Source: MED-G16 sp964467915
GTDB taxonomy: Bacteria; Bacteroidota; Bacteroidia; Cytophagales; MED-G16
Direction: 5' to 3'
Assembly: GCA_964467915.1 (NCBI GenBank)
Contig: CAYXSW010000001.1
Location: forward strand, 1-64,000
DNA length: 64,000 nt
The notes under the pieces were generated by a model, which did not search any database, had not been told where the DNA came from, and worked only from the letters and a program-made list of their open reading frames with translations. Made by a program: the position numbers and the translations under genes. The number at the start of each line of letters is the position of its first letter. Position 1 is the stretch's first letter. Shown one piece after another: positions 53,510 through 62,070 of the stretch.

Positions 53510-55242
53510 TCAGGCTTTGCTTTTATTTAACACTTGTTGTTTATTCTTGTGCTCAGGTTAAGCCTCTAACGGGCGGTTATGAAGATACTATACCCCCCAA
53601 CATAATAAAAAGTTTTCCAGAAAATTACTCAACAAACCTGTCCGAGTCATCTTTTGTTTTTGAGTTTGGTGAGATTATAGACGCCTCTAAGCTCAAGGAT
53701 AAGTTAATTATATCCCCTTACTACGACGGTCTTTTTGAGGTAAAATCTAAAAAAAACACGCTTTACTTGGTTTTTGACACTTTGTTTAACCCAAACACAA
53801 CCTATATTTTTAATTTTGCAGATGGCGTTTCTGATATTACAGAAGGAAACCCCGCCGTTAATTCAAGGTTTGTTTTTAGCACAGGAAAAAATATAGATTC
53901 TTCTTTTGTTTCTGGGATTGTCACAGATCCTTTAAAAAATGAAATTGTAGAGGGTGCTCTTGTTGGCCTTTATTCTGAAAAAGATAGTTTTAATTTGTTT
54001 CATAAAAAACCAACTTATTTTTCTTTTACAGATGAAAATGGTTTTTTCATTATAGAGAATATAAAATCACAAGGTTATATAATATATAGTTTTAACGATG
54101 AAAACAAGAACTTTACGGCAGAATATAAAAAAGAAAGTTTTGGTTATCTTGAAAAAAGAATTAACGTAGATTCTTTTGTAAACAAAATAAATATCTCTCT
54201 TTTTAATGAAGACGTAACACCCTTGAGGATTCAAGCCATGAGAGACAAAGGAGATGTTTACGACATAACCTACTCAAAGAAAATAGACTCTGTTTTGGTT
54301 AGTTCTGAAAACAACCTAAACTGGAGTTTAAACGATAACAGTTTGTTGCGTTTTTATAAACAGAATAAGTCTTCGGACTCTTTGTTGGTAGTTATTACCG
54401 CCTTTGATGCTGTAAAAAACAAAACAACAGATACGATTTTTGTTTCTTTTTTAGGAAACCAATCAAGAAAGTATAGTCTTAGCGTTGATATTAACTGGTC
54501 TTCTCAAAACATGGACGATACCGTTACTTATGTAATGGATTTTAATTTGCCGTTAAAGAAATATGGTTATAAGTATGATCTTTTAATAGACTCTATTAAG
54601 ATTCCTAAGAAGTTTGTTTATAGTAACTCTGTGTTTTTAAAAAACAACAGTATAAGGGGTAAGTTTTTTGTTTTAAACGATTCTGTTGAGTTGTTAATAA
54701 AAAAGATGTCTGAACAAGTTTACAAGGATAGCTTAAGTTTTGAAAATGATTCTGTCTACAATGTTGTTTCAGGGTATTATAAAAGATTAAACCCTAAAAA
54801 AATTACTTTTTATATACCAAAAGGGGAGTTTATTTCAATAACAGAAGATACCTTAAAAAACATTAATCAGGAGTTTAGAGTAAGGGGGAAAGATTATTAT
54901 GGTGATTTGTCTGGAGAGGTGGTTGGTACAAAAACAAATAAAAATTATTTTATTGAGCTTGTGTCTGAAAATTTTTCTTCTATATATAAAAACAATTTGT
55001 CTTTTCCTTTTTTTCGTTTTGATAATATATCTCCTGGTAATTATTATTTGAAGGTAGTTGAAGATATTAATGATAATTTAGAGTGGGATTACTTTGGAAT
55101 AAAATCTAAAAATAAAGCAGAGCTTATCTTTTATTATGATAAAAAAATTGAGATTAGGTCAAATTGGTCTATTGAGGATGTTGTTTTTAATGTTGAAAAA
55201 ACTGTTGATAATATGTTTATAATAAAAGAAGATTTTCAGTAA
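53506..55242 (+). CDS. Ig-like domain lipoprotein
   Basis: A 578-residue protein with a lipoprotein-type signal (LCFYLTLVVYSC, cysteine at about 15). The N-terminal mature part GGYEDTIPPNIIKSFPENYSTNLSESSFVFEFGEIID is the bacterial Ig-like (Big_5) domain found in many Bacteroidota lipoproteins, followed by NTTYIFNFADGVSDITEGN. A carboxypeptidase-regulatory-like stretch (VSGIVTDPLKNEIVEGALVGLY ... DENGFFIIENIK) and a final beta domain with YYLKVVEDINDNLEWD complete it. It probably sits at the outer membrane; function unknown. It overlaps the methyltransferase gene by four bases and ends at the AT-rich intergenic region. Confidence 0.8.
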   Translation: MIRLCFYLTLVVYSCAQVKPLTGGYEDTIPPNIIKSFPENYSTNLSESSFVFEFGEIIDASKLKDKLIISPYYDGLFEVKSKKNTLYLVFDTLFNPNTTYIFNFADGVSDITEGNPAVNSRFVFSTGKNIDSSFVSGIVTDPLKNEIVEGALVGLYSEKDSFNLFHKKPTYFSFTDENGFFIIENIKSQGYIIYSFNDENKNFTAEYKKESFGYLEKRINVDSFVNKINISLFNEDVTPLRIQAMRDKGDVYDITYSKKIDSVLVSSENNLNWSLNDNSLLRFYKQNKSSDSLLVVITAFDAVKNKTTDTIFVSFLGNQSRKYSLSVDINWSSQNMDDTVTYVMDFNLPLKKYGYKYDLLIDSIKIPKKFVYSNSVFLKNNSIRGKFFVLNDSVELLIKKMSEQVYKDSLSFENDSVYNVVSGYYKRLNPKKITFYIPKGEFISITEDTLKNINQEFRVRGKDYYGDLSGEVVGTKTNKNYFIELVSENFSSIYKNNLSFPFFRFDNISPGNYYLKVVEDINDNLEWDYFGIKSKNKAELIFYYDKKIEIRSNWSIEDVVFNVEKTVDNMFIIKEDFQ

Positions 55243-55283
55243 TATTAATTATTGGTTTTATGCTCAATTAATTAACATCCTAT

Positions 55284-55292
55284 TTATACACA
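55284..55292 (+). promoter_or_regulatory. DnaA box match 1
   Basis: TTATACACA fits the DnaA-box consensus TTWTNCACA. It is part of the first copy of a 13-bp direct repeat. Confidence 0.5.
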
Positions 55293-55383
55293 TATAGTCC
55301 TTATTTTGTTTGTTTAAAATTATAAATTATTGGTTATTAATATTTTATGTGTTTATATCTTGTTAATCTTTTATTAATAACTA

Positions 55384-55392
55384 TTATACACA
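55384..55392 (+). promoter_or_regulatory. DnaA box match 2
   Basis: TTATACACA, identical to match 1 and 100 bp downstream in the same orientation, within the second copy of the direct repeat. Confidence 0.5.
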
Positions 55393-55459
55393 TATAAACA
55401 TTATAATAATAAATTGTTTTTTTTAGTTAAATAAAAAAAGATATTTATTATAATTTATT

Positions 55460-55468
55460 TGTGTAAAA
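55460..55468 (-). promoter_or_regulatory. DnaA box match 3
   Basis: On the minus strand TTTTACACA fits TTWTNCACA. It lies near the beta-oxidation side of the intergenic region, opposite in orientation to the other two. Confidence 0.45.
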
Positions 55469-55525
55469 GTTTATTGTTTAAGTGATGAAAAAGTTTATTT
55501 AAATTTTAGTAATCTTGCTGTACAA

Positions 55526-57931
55526 ATGAAAAATATTAAAATTAAAAAAGTTGCTGTTATTGGTTCAGGCATTATGGGATCTAGAATAGCATGTCATTTG
55601 GTTAATGTTGGTTTAGATGTTCTTTTATTAGACATTTGTCCAAAAGAATTAAATGAGAAAGAAAAGTCTCAAAATAAAAAAATTACAGACAAACAAGTAA
55701 GAAACAGAATAGTAAACGAATCTTTATTAAACACTTTTAAAGCAAAACCCTCCCCTTTGTTTTTAAAAAAAGATTACTATAAAATACAAACAGGTAATTT
55801 AGAAGATGATATAAATAAAATTTCTTCTGTAGACTGGATTATAGAAGCTGTTGTTGAAAAGTTATCTATAAAAAAAACAGTATATGATAAAATTGAAAAA
55901 CACAGAAAAAAAGAAACTATAATATCTACAAACACCTCAGGAATCCCTATATCTCATATATCAAAAAACAGAAGTGAAAATTTCGAAAAAATGTTTTTAG
56001 GAACACATTTTTTTAATCCACCAAGATACCTAAGATTATTAGAAATTATTCCGGGTGAAAAAACAAAAAAAGAAGTTGTTGATTTTTTTATGGAATTTGG
56101 CTCTATCGTTTTAGGAAAAGAAACAGTTCTTTGTAAAGACACACCGGCTTTTATTGCTAATAGACTTGGGATATATTCTTTAATGTCTACAATTCACTCT
56201 GTTGAAAAACTTAAACTAAGCGTGTCAGAGGTCGATTTTTTAACAGGCACGTTAATTGGTAGACCAAAATCAGCGACTTTTCGTACAATGGATGTGGTTG
56301 GTTTAGACACAGCTGTTAACGTTTCCGAAAATCTTTTAAAAGATTTAAATAACGACGAATCTGTCTCTATGTTTAAATTACCCTCTGCTGTTCAGGGGCT
56401 ATATGACAAAAAACAATGGGGAGATAAAACAGGAAAAGGTTTTTATAAAAAGGAAATAAAAGAAAAAGGCAAGAAGGTTTTTTATGAAATAAACTTAGAA
56501 ACACTTAAATATAAAGAGCCAGAAAAAATAAAAGAAGAGTCTGTTTTAGAAATAAAAAAAACAGAAAATCTCGAAGACAGGATTAGAGGATTAATTAAAC
56601 TAAAAAACAAATACGGTGAGTTTTATAGGTCGACGTTTTATGACACGTTTAGGTATTGCTCGTTAAGAATTCCTGAGGTTAGCGACGAAATATATAAAAT
56701 AGATAACGCTATATGCTCAGGGTTTGGCTGGAAGAAAGGGCCGTTTGAAACTTGGGACACCATAGGGGTTGAAGAGGCATACAACGAAATGAAAGACCTG
56801 AATCTTAAGCCAGCAGTGTGGGTAGAGGAGATGTTATCAAAAAACATAAAAAGCTTCTATAGATTTAAGAAAAACAAAAAAGAATATTATAACATAAGAG
56901 AAAAGAAGTACTGTCCAATACCCGGTCAAGAAGACGTTGTCTTACTAGATGCTTTTAAAGAAAAAGATATTGTTTGGTCAAATAAGGACGTTTCTTTATA
57001 TGACATTAAGGAAGGTATACTTAACCTAGAATTTCACACAAAAATGAACTCAATAGGAGAGGGTGTGTTAATAGGAATAAACAAAGCAATTGATAGGTGT
57101 GAAAAGGAATTTCGTGGTTTGGTTATTTCTAATGAAGCAGATTACTTTTCTGCAGGAGCAGACCTCGGAACCCTTTTTATGTTAGCGGGAAACAGAGAGT
57201 ATAAGAAAATAGAAGAGTCTATTCGGGTTTTTCAAAACACAATGATGCGGGTTAGGTATTCTTCTGTGCCTGTTGTTGTTGCAACATCAGGCATAACCCT
57301 AGGGGGAGGGTGTGAACTAAGTTTACACGCAGACTCAATACAAGCTCACAGCGAAACATATATGGGGTTGGTGGAGCTTGGTGCGGGGCTGATTCCTGCT
57401 GGTGGAGGCACAAAAGAAACGGTTTTAAGAACATCATCGTTATATAAAAAAGGAGACCCGGAACTTAACAATTTAATGGCTTCTTTTATGAATATAGCCA
57501 CAGCAAAAGTTAGCACATCTGCGATGGAGGCTTTCAAGATGGGATACGTTACCAAAAAAGATAAAGAAACAAGAAACAGGAAACACCTTTTGAAAGACGC
57601 GAAAAGCACGATATTAAACAAACTGTCTTATGGGTATGTAAAACCAACACCAAAAAACAAAATTAAAGTTCACGGAAGGTCTGCTTTAGCTATGTTCAAC
57701 GCTGGATTAGAAACAATGAAACAAGGAAATTATATTTCTGAATACGACCAAAAACTCGCTCAAAAACTTGCCTATATCATGTGTGGGGGAGACCTAACAC
57801 AAGAGTGTTTGGTAGAAGAGCAGTATCTGTTAGACCTCGAAAGAGAAGCTTTTGTTAGCCTTTGTGGTGAACAAAAAACGTTAGAAAGAATGCACTCTAT
57901 TTTATTTAAAAGAAAACCACTAAGAAACTAA
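55526..57931 (+). CDS. 3-hydroxyacyl-CoA dehydrogenase / enoyl-CoA hydratase fusion
   Basis: An 801-residue bifunctional beta-oxidation enzyme. The dehydrogenase comes first: NAD motif VAVIGSGIMGSRIACHL (about 8-24), GTHFFNPPRYLRLLEIIPG with the catalytic histidine, and DTPAFIANRLG. The hydratase domain is C-terminal (about 475 on: FSAGADLGTLFML and GGGCELSLHAD, with ETYMGLVELGAGLIPAGGGTKE). The order is the reverse of FadB/FadJ and typical of Bacteroidota. It hydrates enoyl-CoA and oxidises 3-hydroxyacyl-CoA. The thiolase gene follows 2 bases later. Unlike genes to its left, its + strand is A/C-rich. Confidence 0.93.
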   Translation: MKNIKIKKVAVIGSGIMGSRIACHLVNVGLDVLLLDICPKELNEKEKSQNKKITDKQVRNRIVNESLLNTFKAKPSPLFLKKDYYKIQTGNLEDDINKISSVDWIIEAVVEKLSIKKTVYDKIEKHRKKETIISTNTSGIPISHISKNRSENFEKMFLGTHFFNPPRYLRLLEIIPGEKTKKEVVDFFMEFGSIVLGKETVLCKDTPAFIANRLGIYSLMSTIHSVEKLKLSVSEVDFLTGTLIGRPKSATFRTMDVVGLDTAVNVSENLLKDLNNDESVSMFKLPSAVQGLYDKKQWGDKTGKGFYKKEIKEKGKKVFYEINLETLKYKEPEKIKEESVLEIKKTENLEDRIRGLIKLKNKYGEFYRSTFYDTFRYCSLRIPEVSDEIYKIDNAICSGFGWKKGPFETWDTIGVEEAYNEMKDLNLKPAVWVEEMLSKNIKSFYRFKKNKKEYYNIREKKYCPIPGQEDVVLLDAFKEKDIVWSNKDVSLYDIKEGILNLEFHTKMNSIGEGVLIGINKAIDRCEKEFRGLVISNEADYFSAGADLGTLFMLAGNREYKKIEESIRVFQNTMMRVRYSSVPVVVATSGITLGGGCELSLHADSIQAHSETYMGLVELGAGLIPAGGGTKETVLRTSSLYKKGDPELNNLMASFMNIATAKVSTSAMEAFKMGYVTKKDKETRNRKHLLKDAKSTILNKLSYGYVKPTPKNKIKVHGRSALAMFNAGLETMKQGNYISEYDQKLAQKLAYIMCGGDLTQECLVEEQYLLDLEREAFVSLCGEQKTLERMHSILFKRKPLRN

Positions 57932-57933
57932 CT

Positions 57934-59109
57934 ATGAAAGACGCTTATATTGTTTCAGGATTAAGATCACCTGTTGGAAAAGCAAAAAAAGGAGGCCTAA
58001 GGTTTATAAGACCAGATGACCTAGCCGCAAAGGTTATAAAAAGGTTGGTTAAAAAAACAAAAGGCTTAGAGGGAAAAATGGTTGATGATTTAATTGTTGG
58101 AAACGCGGTACCAGAAGCTGAACAAGGAATGCAGATGGCTAGATATATTTCTTTATTATCTCTACCTAAAGAAGTTCCGGGATTAATTATAAACAGATAT
58201 TGTGGTTCTGGGCTCGAGGCTATTCACTTAGCTTGTGCTAAAATCAATTCAGGGTCAGCAGAGTGTGTTATAGCTGGAGGCACTGAATCTATGAGTATGG
58301 TGCCAATGACAGGATATAAATCAGCATTAAACTATAATATTTCTAAAGCCAACCCTGAGTATTATTTAAACATGGGTCTTACAGCTGAAAAGTTAGCTTT
58401 AAAGTATAAAATAACCAGAGAAGAGTCAGATTTATTTTCTTATAACTCACACCAGAAAGCAATAAACGCGATAGAAAAAGACCTATTTAAAAACGAAATT
58501 TTACCAATTGATGTTGATGAGATTACTATTGTAAATGGTAAAAAAACAACATCAAAATGGACGGTAGAAAAAGACGAAGGCCCAAGAAAAAACACAACGG
58601 TAGACGCTCTTTCTAAACTAAAACCAGCCTTTAAGGTTGGTGGACAAGTAACAGCAGGCAACTCTTCTCAGATGTCAGACGGAGCTGCTTTTGTGGTTGT
58701 TATGTCAGAAAAAATGATAAAAAAACTTAACATAGAACCAATCGGACGTTTGGTTTCTTATGCTACAGCTGGGGTAGAACCAAGCATTATGGGAATAGGT
58801 CCAGCAGACGCAGTGCCAAAAGCATTAAAGCAAGCAGGTTTAAAACAAAAAGACATCGAGCAAGTTGAGCTTAATGAGGCTTTTGCAGCCCAAGCGCTAT
58901 CTGTTATAAAAGCTTTAGGTTTAGATGATAAAATAGTGAACGTTAATGGTGGAGCTGTAGCTTTAGGTCACCCATTAGGAATGACGGGAGCTAAACTGTC
59001 AATTCAACTTTTTAATGAAATGAAAAGAAGAAATCAAAAGTACGGAATAGTGACAGCTTGTGTTGGTGGTGGGCAAGGTGTTTGTGGTGTTTTTGAAAAC
59101 CTTACCTAA
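57934..59109 (+). CDS. acetyl-CoA C-acyltransferase (thiolase)
   Basis: A 391-residue thiolase that performs the last step of beta-oxidation. The nucleophilic cysteine is in NRYCGSGLEAIHLA (about residue 90). GHPLGMTGAKLSI carries the catalytic histidine, and TACVGGGQGVCGVFEN holds the second cysteine. DEGPRKNTTVDALSKLKPAFK is the typical loop. It forms an operon with the upstream dehydrogenase/hydratase. It could be FadA- or AtoB-like; the neighbour favours fatty-acid degradation. The end overlaps the convergent RidA-like gene by 8 bases. Confidence 0.93.
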   Translation: MKDAYIVSGLRSPVGKAKKGGLRFIRPDDLAAKVIKRLVKKTKGLEGKMVDDLIVGNAVPEAEQGMQMARYISLLSLPKEVPGLIINRYCGSGLEAIHLACAKINSGSAECVIAGGTESMSMVPMTGYKSALNYNISKANPEYYLNMGLTAEKLALKYKITREESDLFSYNSHQKAINAIEKDLFKNEILPIDVDEITIVNGKKTTSKWTVEKDEGPRKNTTVDALSKLKPAFKVGGQVTAGNSSQMSDGAAFVVVMSEKMIKKLNIEPIGRLVSYATAGVEPSIMGIGPADAVPKALKQAGLKQKDIEQVELNEAFAAQALSVIKALGLDDKIVNVNGGAVALGHPLGMTGAKLSIQLFNEMKRRNQKYGIVTACVGGGQGVCGVFENLT

Positions 59110-59683
59110 GAACCTCCACAACAACCTCTACTTCGACAGGAATTTTACTTGGCAAAGAAACCATCCCAACAGCAGAGCGGGCGTGCTTTCCTCTTTCTCC
59201 AAAAACCTCAACTATAAAATCAGAAAAACCATTTATAACAGCGGGTTGTTCGTAAAAATCAGATGTTGAGTTAACCATTCCAATAACCTTCACAAAACGC
59301 TTAACCTTATTAAGGTCCCCAATTTCTTTTTTAAGAGAAGCTAATATGTTTATCCCAACAAGCCTTGCTGCATCATAACCTTCTTCAACAGTCATATCTT
59401 CACCTAAACGACCAGCAACATATTCCCCGTCCTTTTTTCTGGGACCAGTTCCAGAAACATACACAAGCATTGTGTTTTTCCCCTCAGAAAACCGGACCGT
59501 TGGAACATAATTTGCTATAGGTTTTCCTGGCACAGGGAGCTCTATATTAAGACTTTTAATTTTTTCCTCCACATCATAATCGTAGAGAGGGGTGTTGAAA
59601 ACATAGTAATCTACAGCTTCTTTATCATTTGGCGAACAACCCATAAAAAACAACCCTAAAAACAAACACTTAATTTTCTCCAT
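59102..59683 (-). CDS. RidA-family (YjgF/UK114) protein with lipoprotein signal
   Basis: A 193-residue protein. The N-terminus IKCLFLGLFFMGCSPND is a lipoprotein signal with cysteine at about 16. The rest is a YjgF/UK114 fold of the longer type (NYVPTVRFSEGKNTMLVYVSGTGP, then LASLKKEIGDLNKVKRFVKVIGMVNST). The key arginine of the deaminase active site is present in KHARSAVGMVSLPSKIPVEVEVVVEV. RidA normally hydrolyses reactive enamines in the cytoplasm, so an exported form is unusual. It overlaps yjbQ by 14 bases at its start and is the last gene of a prfA-yjbQ-ridA run. Confidence 0.82.
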   Translation of the reverse strand: MEKIKCLFLGLFFMGCSPNDKEAVDYYVFNTPLYDYDVEEKIKSLNIELPVPGKPIANYVPTVRFSEGKNTMLVYVSGTGPRKKDGEYVAGRLGEDMTVEEGYDAARLVGINILASLKKEIGDLNKVKRFVKVIGMVNSTSDFYEQPAVINGFSDFIVEVFGERGKHARSAVGMVSLPSKIPVEVEVVVEVLR

Positions 59684-60089
59684 AAGATGTAATTATAATT
59701 TTTCTAATTTTTCCGCCGTTGCGGTGTTCACACAAATATATCCCTTGCCAAACACCTAACAAAGGAACCCCGTCTTTTATTGGAAAATTAACAGAAGACC
59801 CAAGAAGACTTGTTTTTATGTGTGAGGTCATGTCGTCAAACCCCTCAAAAGTGTGTTTGAAATAGGTTTCTTTTTCAGAAACCATTTTGTTAAAGTGTGT
59901 TTCAAAATCTTCTCTAACCGTAGGGTCTGCATTTTCATTTATTGTTAAGCTCGCAGATGTGTGTTGCATAAAAATATTTACCACCCCTGTAATTTTTGGT
60001 ATATGTTTTATAACCTCTCTGGTTATTAAATGAAAACCCCTTGGGTAGGCATTAAGTGTTATTTTTTTTTGATCAACCACCCAAACCAA
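59670..60089 (-). CDS. YjbQ-family protein (UPF0047)
   Basis: A 139-residue member of the YjbQ/UPF0047 family, sometimes annotated as secondary thiamine-phosphate synthase; the true reaction is uncertain. GVVNIFMQHTSASLTINENADPTVREDFE (about 36-64) carries the conserved histidine and asparagine, and HTFEGFDDMTSHIKTSLLG and LGVWQGIYLCEHRNGG complete the family pattern, including the metal-type histidines. It starts 17 bases inside the end of prfA and ends inside the RidA-like gene. Confidence 0.88.
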   Translation of the reverse strand: MVWVVDQKKITLNAYPRGFHLITREVIKHIPKITGVVNIFMQHTSASLTINENADPTVREDFETHFNKMVSEKETYFKHTFEGFDDMTSHIKTSLLGSSVNFPIKDGVPLLGVWQGIYLCEHRNGGKIRKIIITSYGEN

Positions 60090-61146
60090 CTTTCATTTTT
60101 TCAGCATTTTCAGCAATTCTAAGCTTTTCTGTAAAAGAAAACAAACCACCAGAAACAATCTCAGGGAGGTTATAAACCGTGTGGTTAATTCTATGGTCTG
60201 TTACTCTACCCTGAGGATAGTTGTACGTTCGGATTTTATCTGAACGATCCCCAGAGCCGACCATTATTTTTCTCTTTCCCGCTATTTCGTCGTTTTGTTT
60301 TTTTATTTCAATTTCATAAAGTTTAGACCGCAAGACCTTCATCGCTTTGTCATAGTTTGCGTGTTGAGACCTTCCATCTTGACACTCAACAACAACCCCT
60401 GTTGGTTCGTGGGTTAACCTTACAGCAGACTCGGTTTTGTTTACATGTTGACCACCAGCGCCAGAAGCTCTATACGTGTCTTTTCTTATATCCACGGTGT
60501 TTATTTCCAACTCTACATCTTCAGCTTCTGGTAAAACAGCGACAGTTGCCGCGGATGTGTGGACACGACCTTGAGTTTCTGTGTTAGGAACCCTTTGGAC
60601 CCGGTGGGTGCCCGCCTCAAACTTTAGTTTACCATAAACATCTTCTCCCTCTATCGAACACACAATTTCTTTATAACCCCCAGAAGAACCTTCATTAAAA
60701 CTAATAACATTTAATTTCCACTTGTTTTTCTCAGAATATAACTGATACATTCTTAATAAATCTCCAGCAAAAATAGCAGCCTCATCCCCACCAGCACCAG
60801 CTCTAATTTCAAGTATAACATTTTTTTCATCGTTTGGATCTTTAGGAATAAGCAACAACTTTAACCCCTCTTCTTCTTTTGTTTTTTTTACACCTAACTC
60901 TTCAAGTTCTTTTTTAGCTATCTCCCGAAACTCCTCATCCTTCTCTGTTTCAATAATTTTTTTTGCCTCTTTTACCCCTAATAAAGTAGCCTTATAAGAA
61001 TCAAACTTTTCAACAATTTTTCCTAAAGACTTATACTCTTTATTTAGTTTTGTGAAAACCTTTAGGTTAGATACCGTTTCTGGTTTAGAAAGCTCCCCCT
61101 CAACCTCATCATATCTTTTTTTTAACTCCTCTAGCTTGTCTATCAT
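60073..61146 (-). CDS. prfA: peptide chain release factor 1
   Basis: About 357 residues from the ATG giving MIDKLEELKKRYDEVE; an ATG six codons upstream (MLKRIK) is less typical of the family. The codon-recognition motif is PNT in RVQRVPNTETQGRVHTSAATV, the PxT type that separates RF1 (UAA/UAG) from RF2's SPF. The catalytic GGQ motif is in RASGAGGQHVNKTESAVRLTH (about 227-245). EIRAGAGGDEAAIFAGDLLRMY is domain 2. The genome's TGA stop codons would need RF2, which is not in this window. Confidence 0.96.
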   Translation of the reverse strand: MIDKLEELKKRYDEVEGELSKPETVSNLKVFTKLNKEYKSLGKIVEKFDSYKATLLGVKEAKKIIETEKDEEFREIAKKELEELGVKKTKEEEGLKLLLIPKDPNDEKNVILEIRAGAGGDEAAIFAGDLLRMYQLYSEKNKWKLNVISFNEGSSGGYKEIVCSIEGEDVYGKLKFEAGTHRVQRVPNTETQGRVHTSAATVAVLPEAEDVELEINTVDIRKDTYRASGAGGQHVNKTESAVRLTHEPTGVVVECQDGRSQHANYDKAMKVLRSKLYEIEIKKQNDEIAGKRKIMVGSGDRSDKIRTYNYPQGRVTDHRINHTVYNLPEIVSGGLFSFTEKLRIAENAEKMKVGLGG

Positions 61147-61239
61147 TTTTATTCTTTTTAACAACTAATATAAAAACCTCACACTAATTAATTTCATAAA
61201 TCGTATATTAATAAATTATTTTTTAAAACAAACAAAAAC

Positions 61240-62070
61240 ATGATTGTAAGAATTTTTGTTCTTTTTTCTTTAACAACACTAATTGTTTTGCCTCGGGTTT
61301 TTTCTCAATCAAAGAACAAAACGACTGATTTTGTTTTGCAAAAAAGCATAGTGGTTTATTCTTTAGAAAACAAAGAAAAAGAAAACGAGACAATTTCTAA
61401 AATTCACAAAAACCTAATCTCTGCGGGTATTGATGTTGTTAATTATATTGACACCTTAAACATTCAAACCTCAAAAGAAACAACAAAAGCTATGTTGAGG
61501 TATCTTAAATCTAGAGAGGTTTATAACACAATTGTTTTTTCTGAAAAAAACAAATCAATTCAATTTTACGGTTTAAATTTTTTTGAAGAACAAACACCAG
61601 CACCCAATTTGGTTGTTTCTGGAGACTCTGTTTTTAATTTATTAAAAAGAAAAATTGTTAAATCTAAATCAAAACAAAAGAACTTCCTTTTTTCTCCCCA
61701 ACCAGAGGTTTTGTTAAAAGTTAAAATAAAACCGTTTGGTAGAATTTTAAGAAAACCAAACACCTCAAAAGACAAAATAGGAGTAATAAAAAAATTAAAA
61801 TTAGACCTACCAGAAAACATATCTTTTGTTGAAGAAAAAGATGATTATCGGTTTTATTTTTCAAACGGGATCAATTACGTGTTACATTTTTATGAAGGAA
61901 CAGAATATTTTATACAAAAAACATATGGTCTTAACAACCTAAACCCAAACTCCAACAAAAAAATTTTAGTTTTAGCCTTAGAGCACACCGCTACACGAAA
62001 CAAATATTTCTACACCAACAACAACATCACAAAAAAAGAAGAGCTTTTATTAGATTTTTTGTCAAACTAA
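61240..62070 (+). CDS. exported protein of unknown function
   Basis: A 276-residue protein with a signal peptide ending near FSQSK (residue 24). The remainder is lysine-rich and without recognised motifs; KSIVVYSLENKEKENETISKIHKNLISAGIDVVNYIDTLN resembles an alpha/beta strand-helix, and the C-terminal half has a beta-rich DDYRFYFSNGINYVLHFYEGTEYF. No repeat, lipobox or sorting tail is visible. It faces away from prfA and its stop shares four bases (CTAA) with the convergent NTPase gene. Although on the + strand its sequence is strongly C-biased. Confidence 0.75.
   Translation: MIVRIFVLFSLTTLIVLPRVFSQSKNKTTDFVLQKSIVVYSLENKEKENETISKIHKNLISAGIDVVNYIDTLNIQTSKETTKAMLRYLKSREVYNTIVFSEKNKSIQFYGLNFFEEQTPAPNLVVSGDSVFNLLKRKIVKSKSKQKNFLFSPQPEVLLKVKIKPFGRILRKPNTSKDKIGVIKKLKLDLPENISFVEEKDDYRFYFSNGINYVLHFYEGTEYFIQKTYGLNNLNPNSNKKILVLALEHTATRNKYFYTNNNITKKEELLLDFLSN

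Larger units (their letters stand above)
55243..55525. other. AT-rich intergenic region with three DnaA-box matches (origin-like)
   Basis: A 283-base gene-free region with roughly 15% G+C by hand count. It holds three exact matches to TTWTNCACA: two on the + strand in a 13-bp direct repeat TTATACACATATA at 55284 and 55384, exactly 100 bp apart, and one on the minus strand at 55460-55468. This resembles an origin of replication with an AT-rich unwinding element. The base-composition switch in this area reads the other way (see findings), so the call is a candidate only. No tRNA, ORF or XerCD dif-like site was recognised in it. Confidence 0.5.

Noticed and set aside
55243..55525. XerCD dif site expected if this were the terminus
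   Set aside because: No 28-bp pair of arms with the ATAA-N6-TTAT core could be found by eye.
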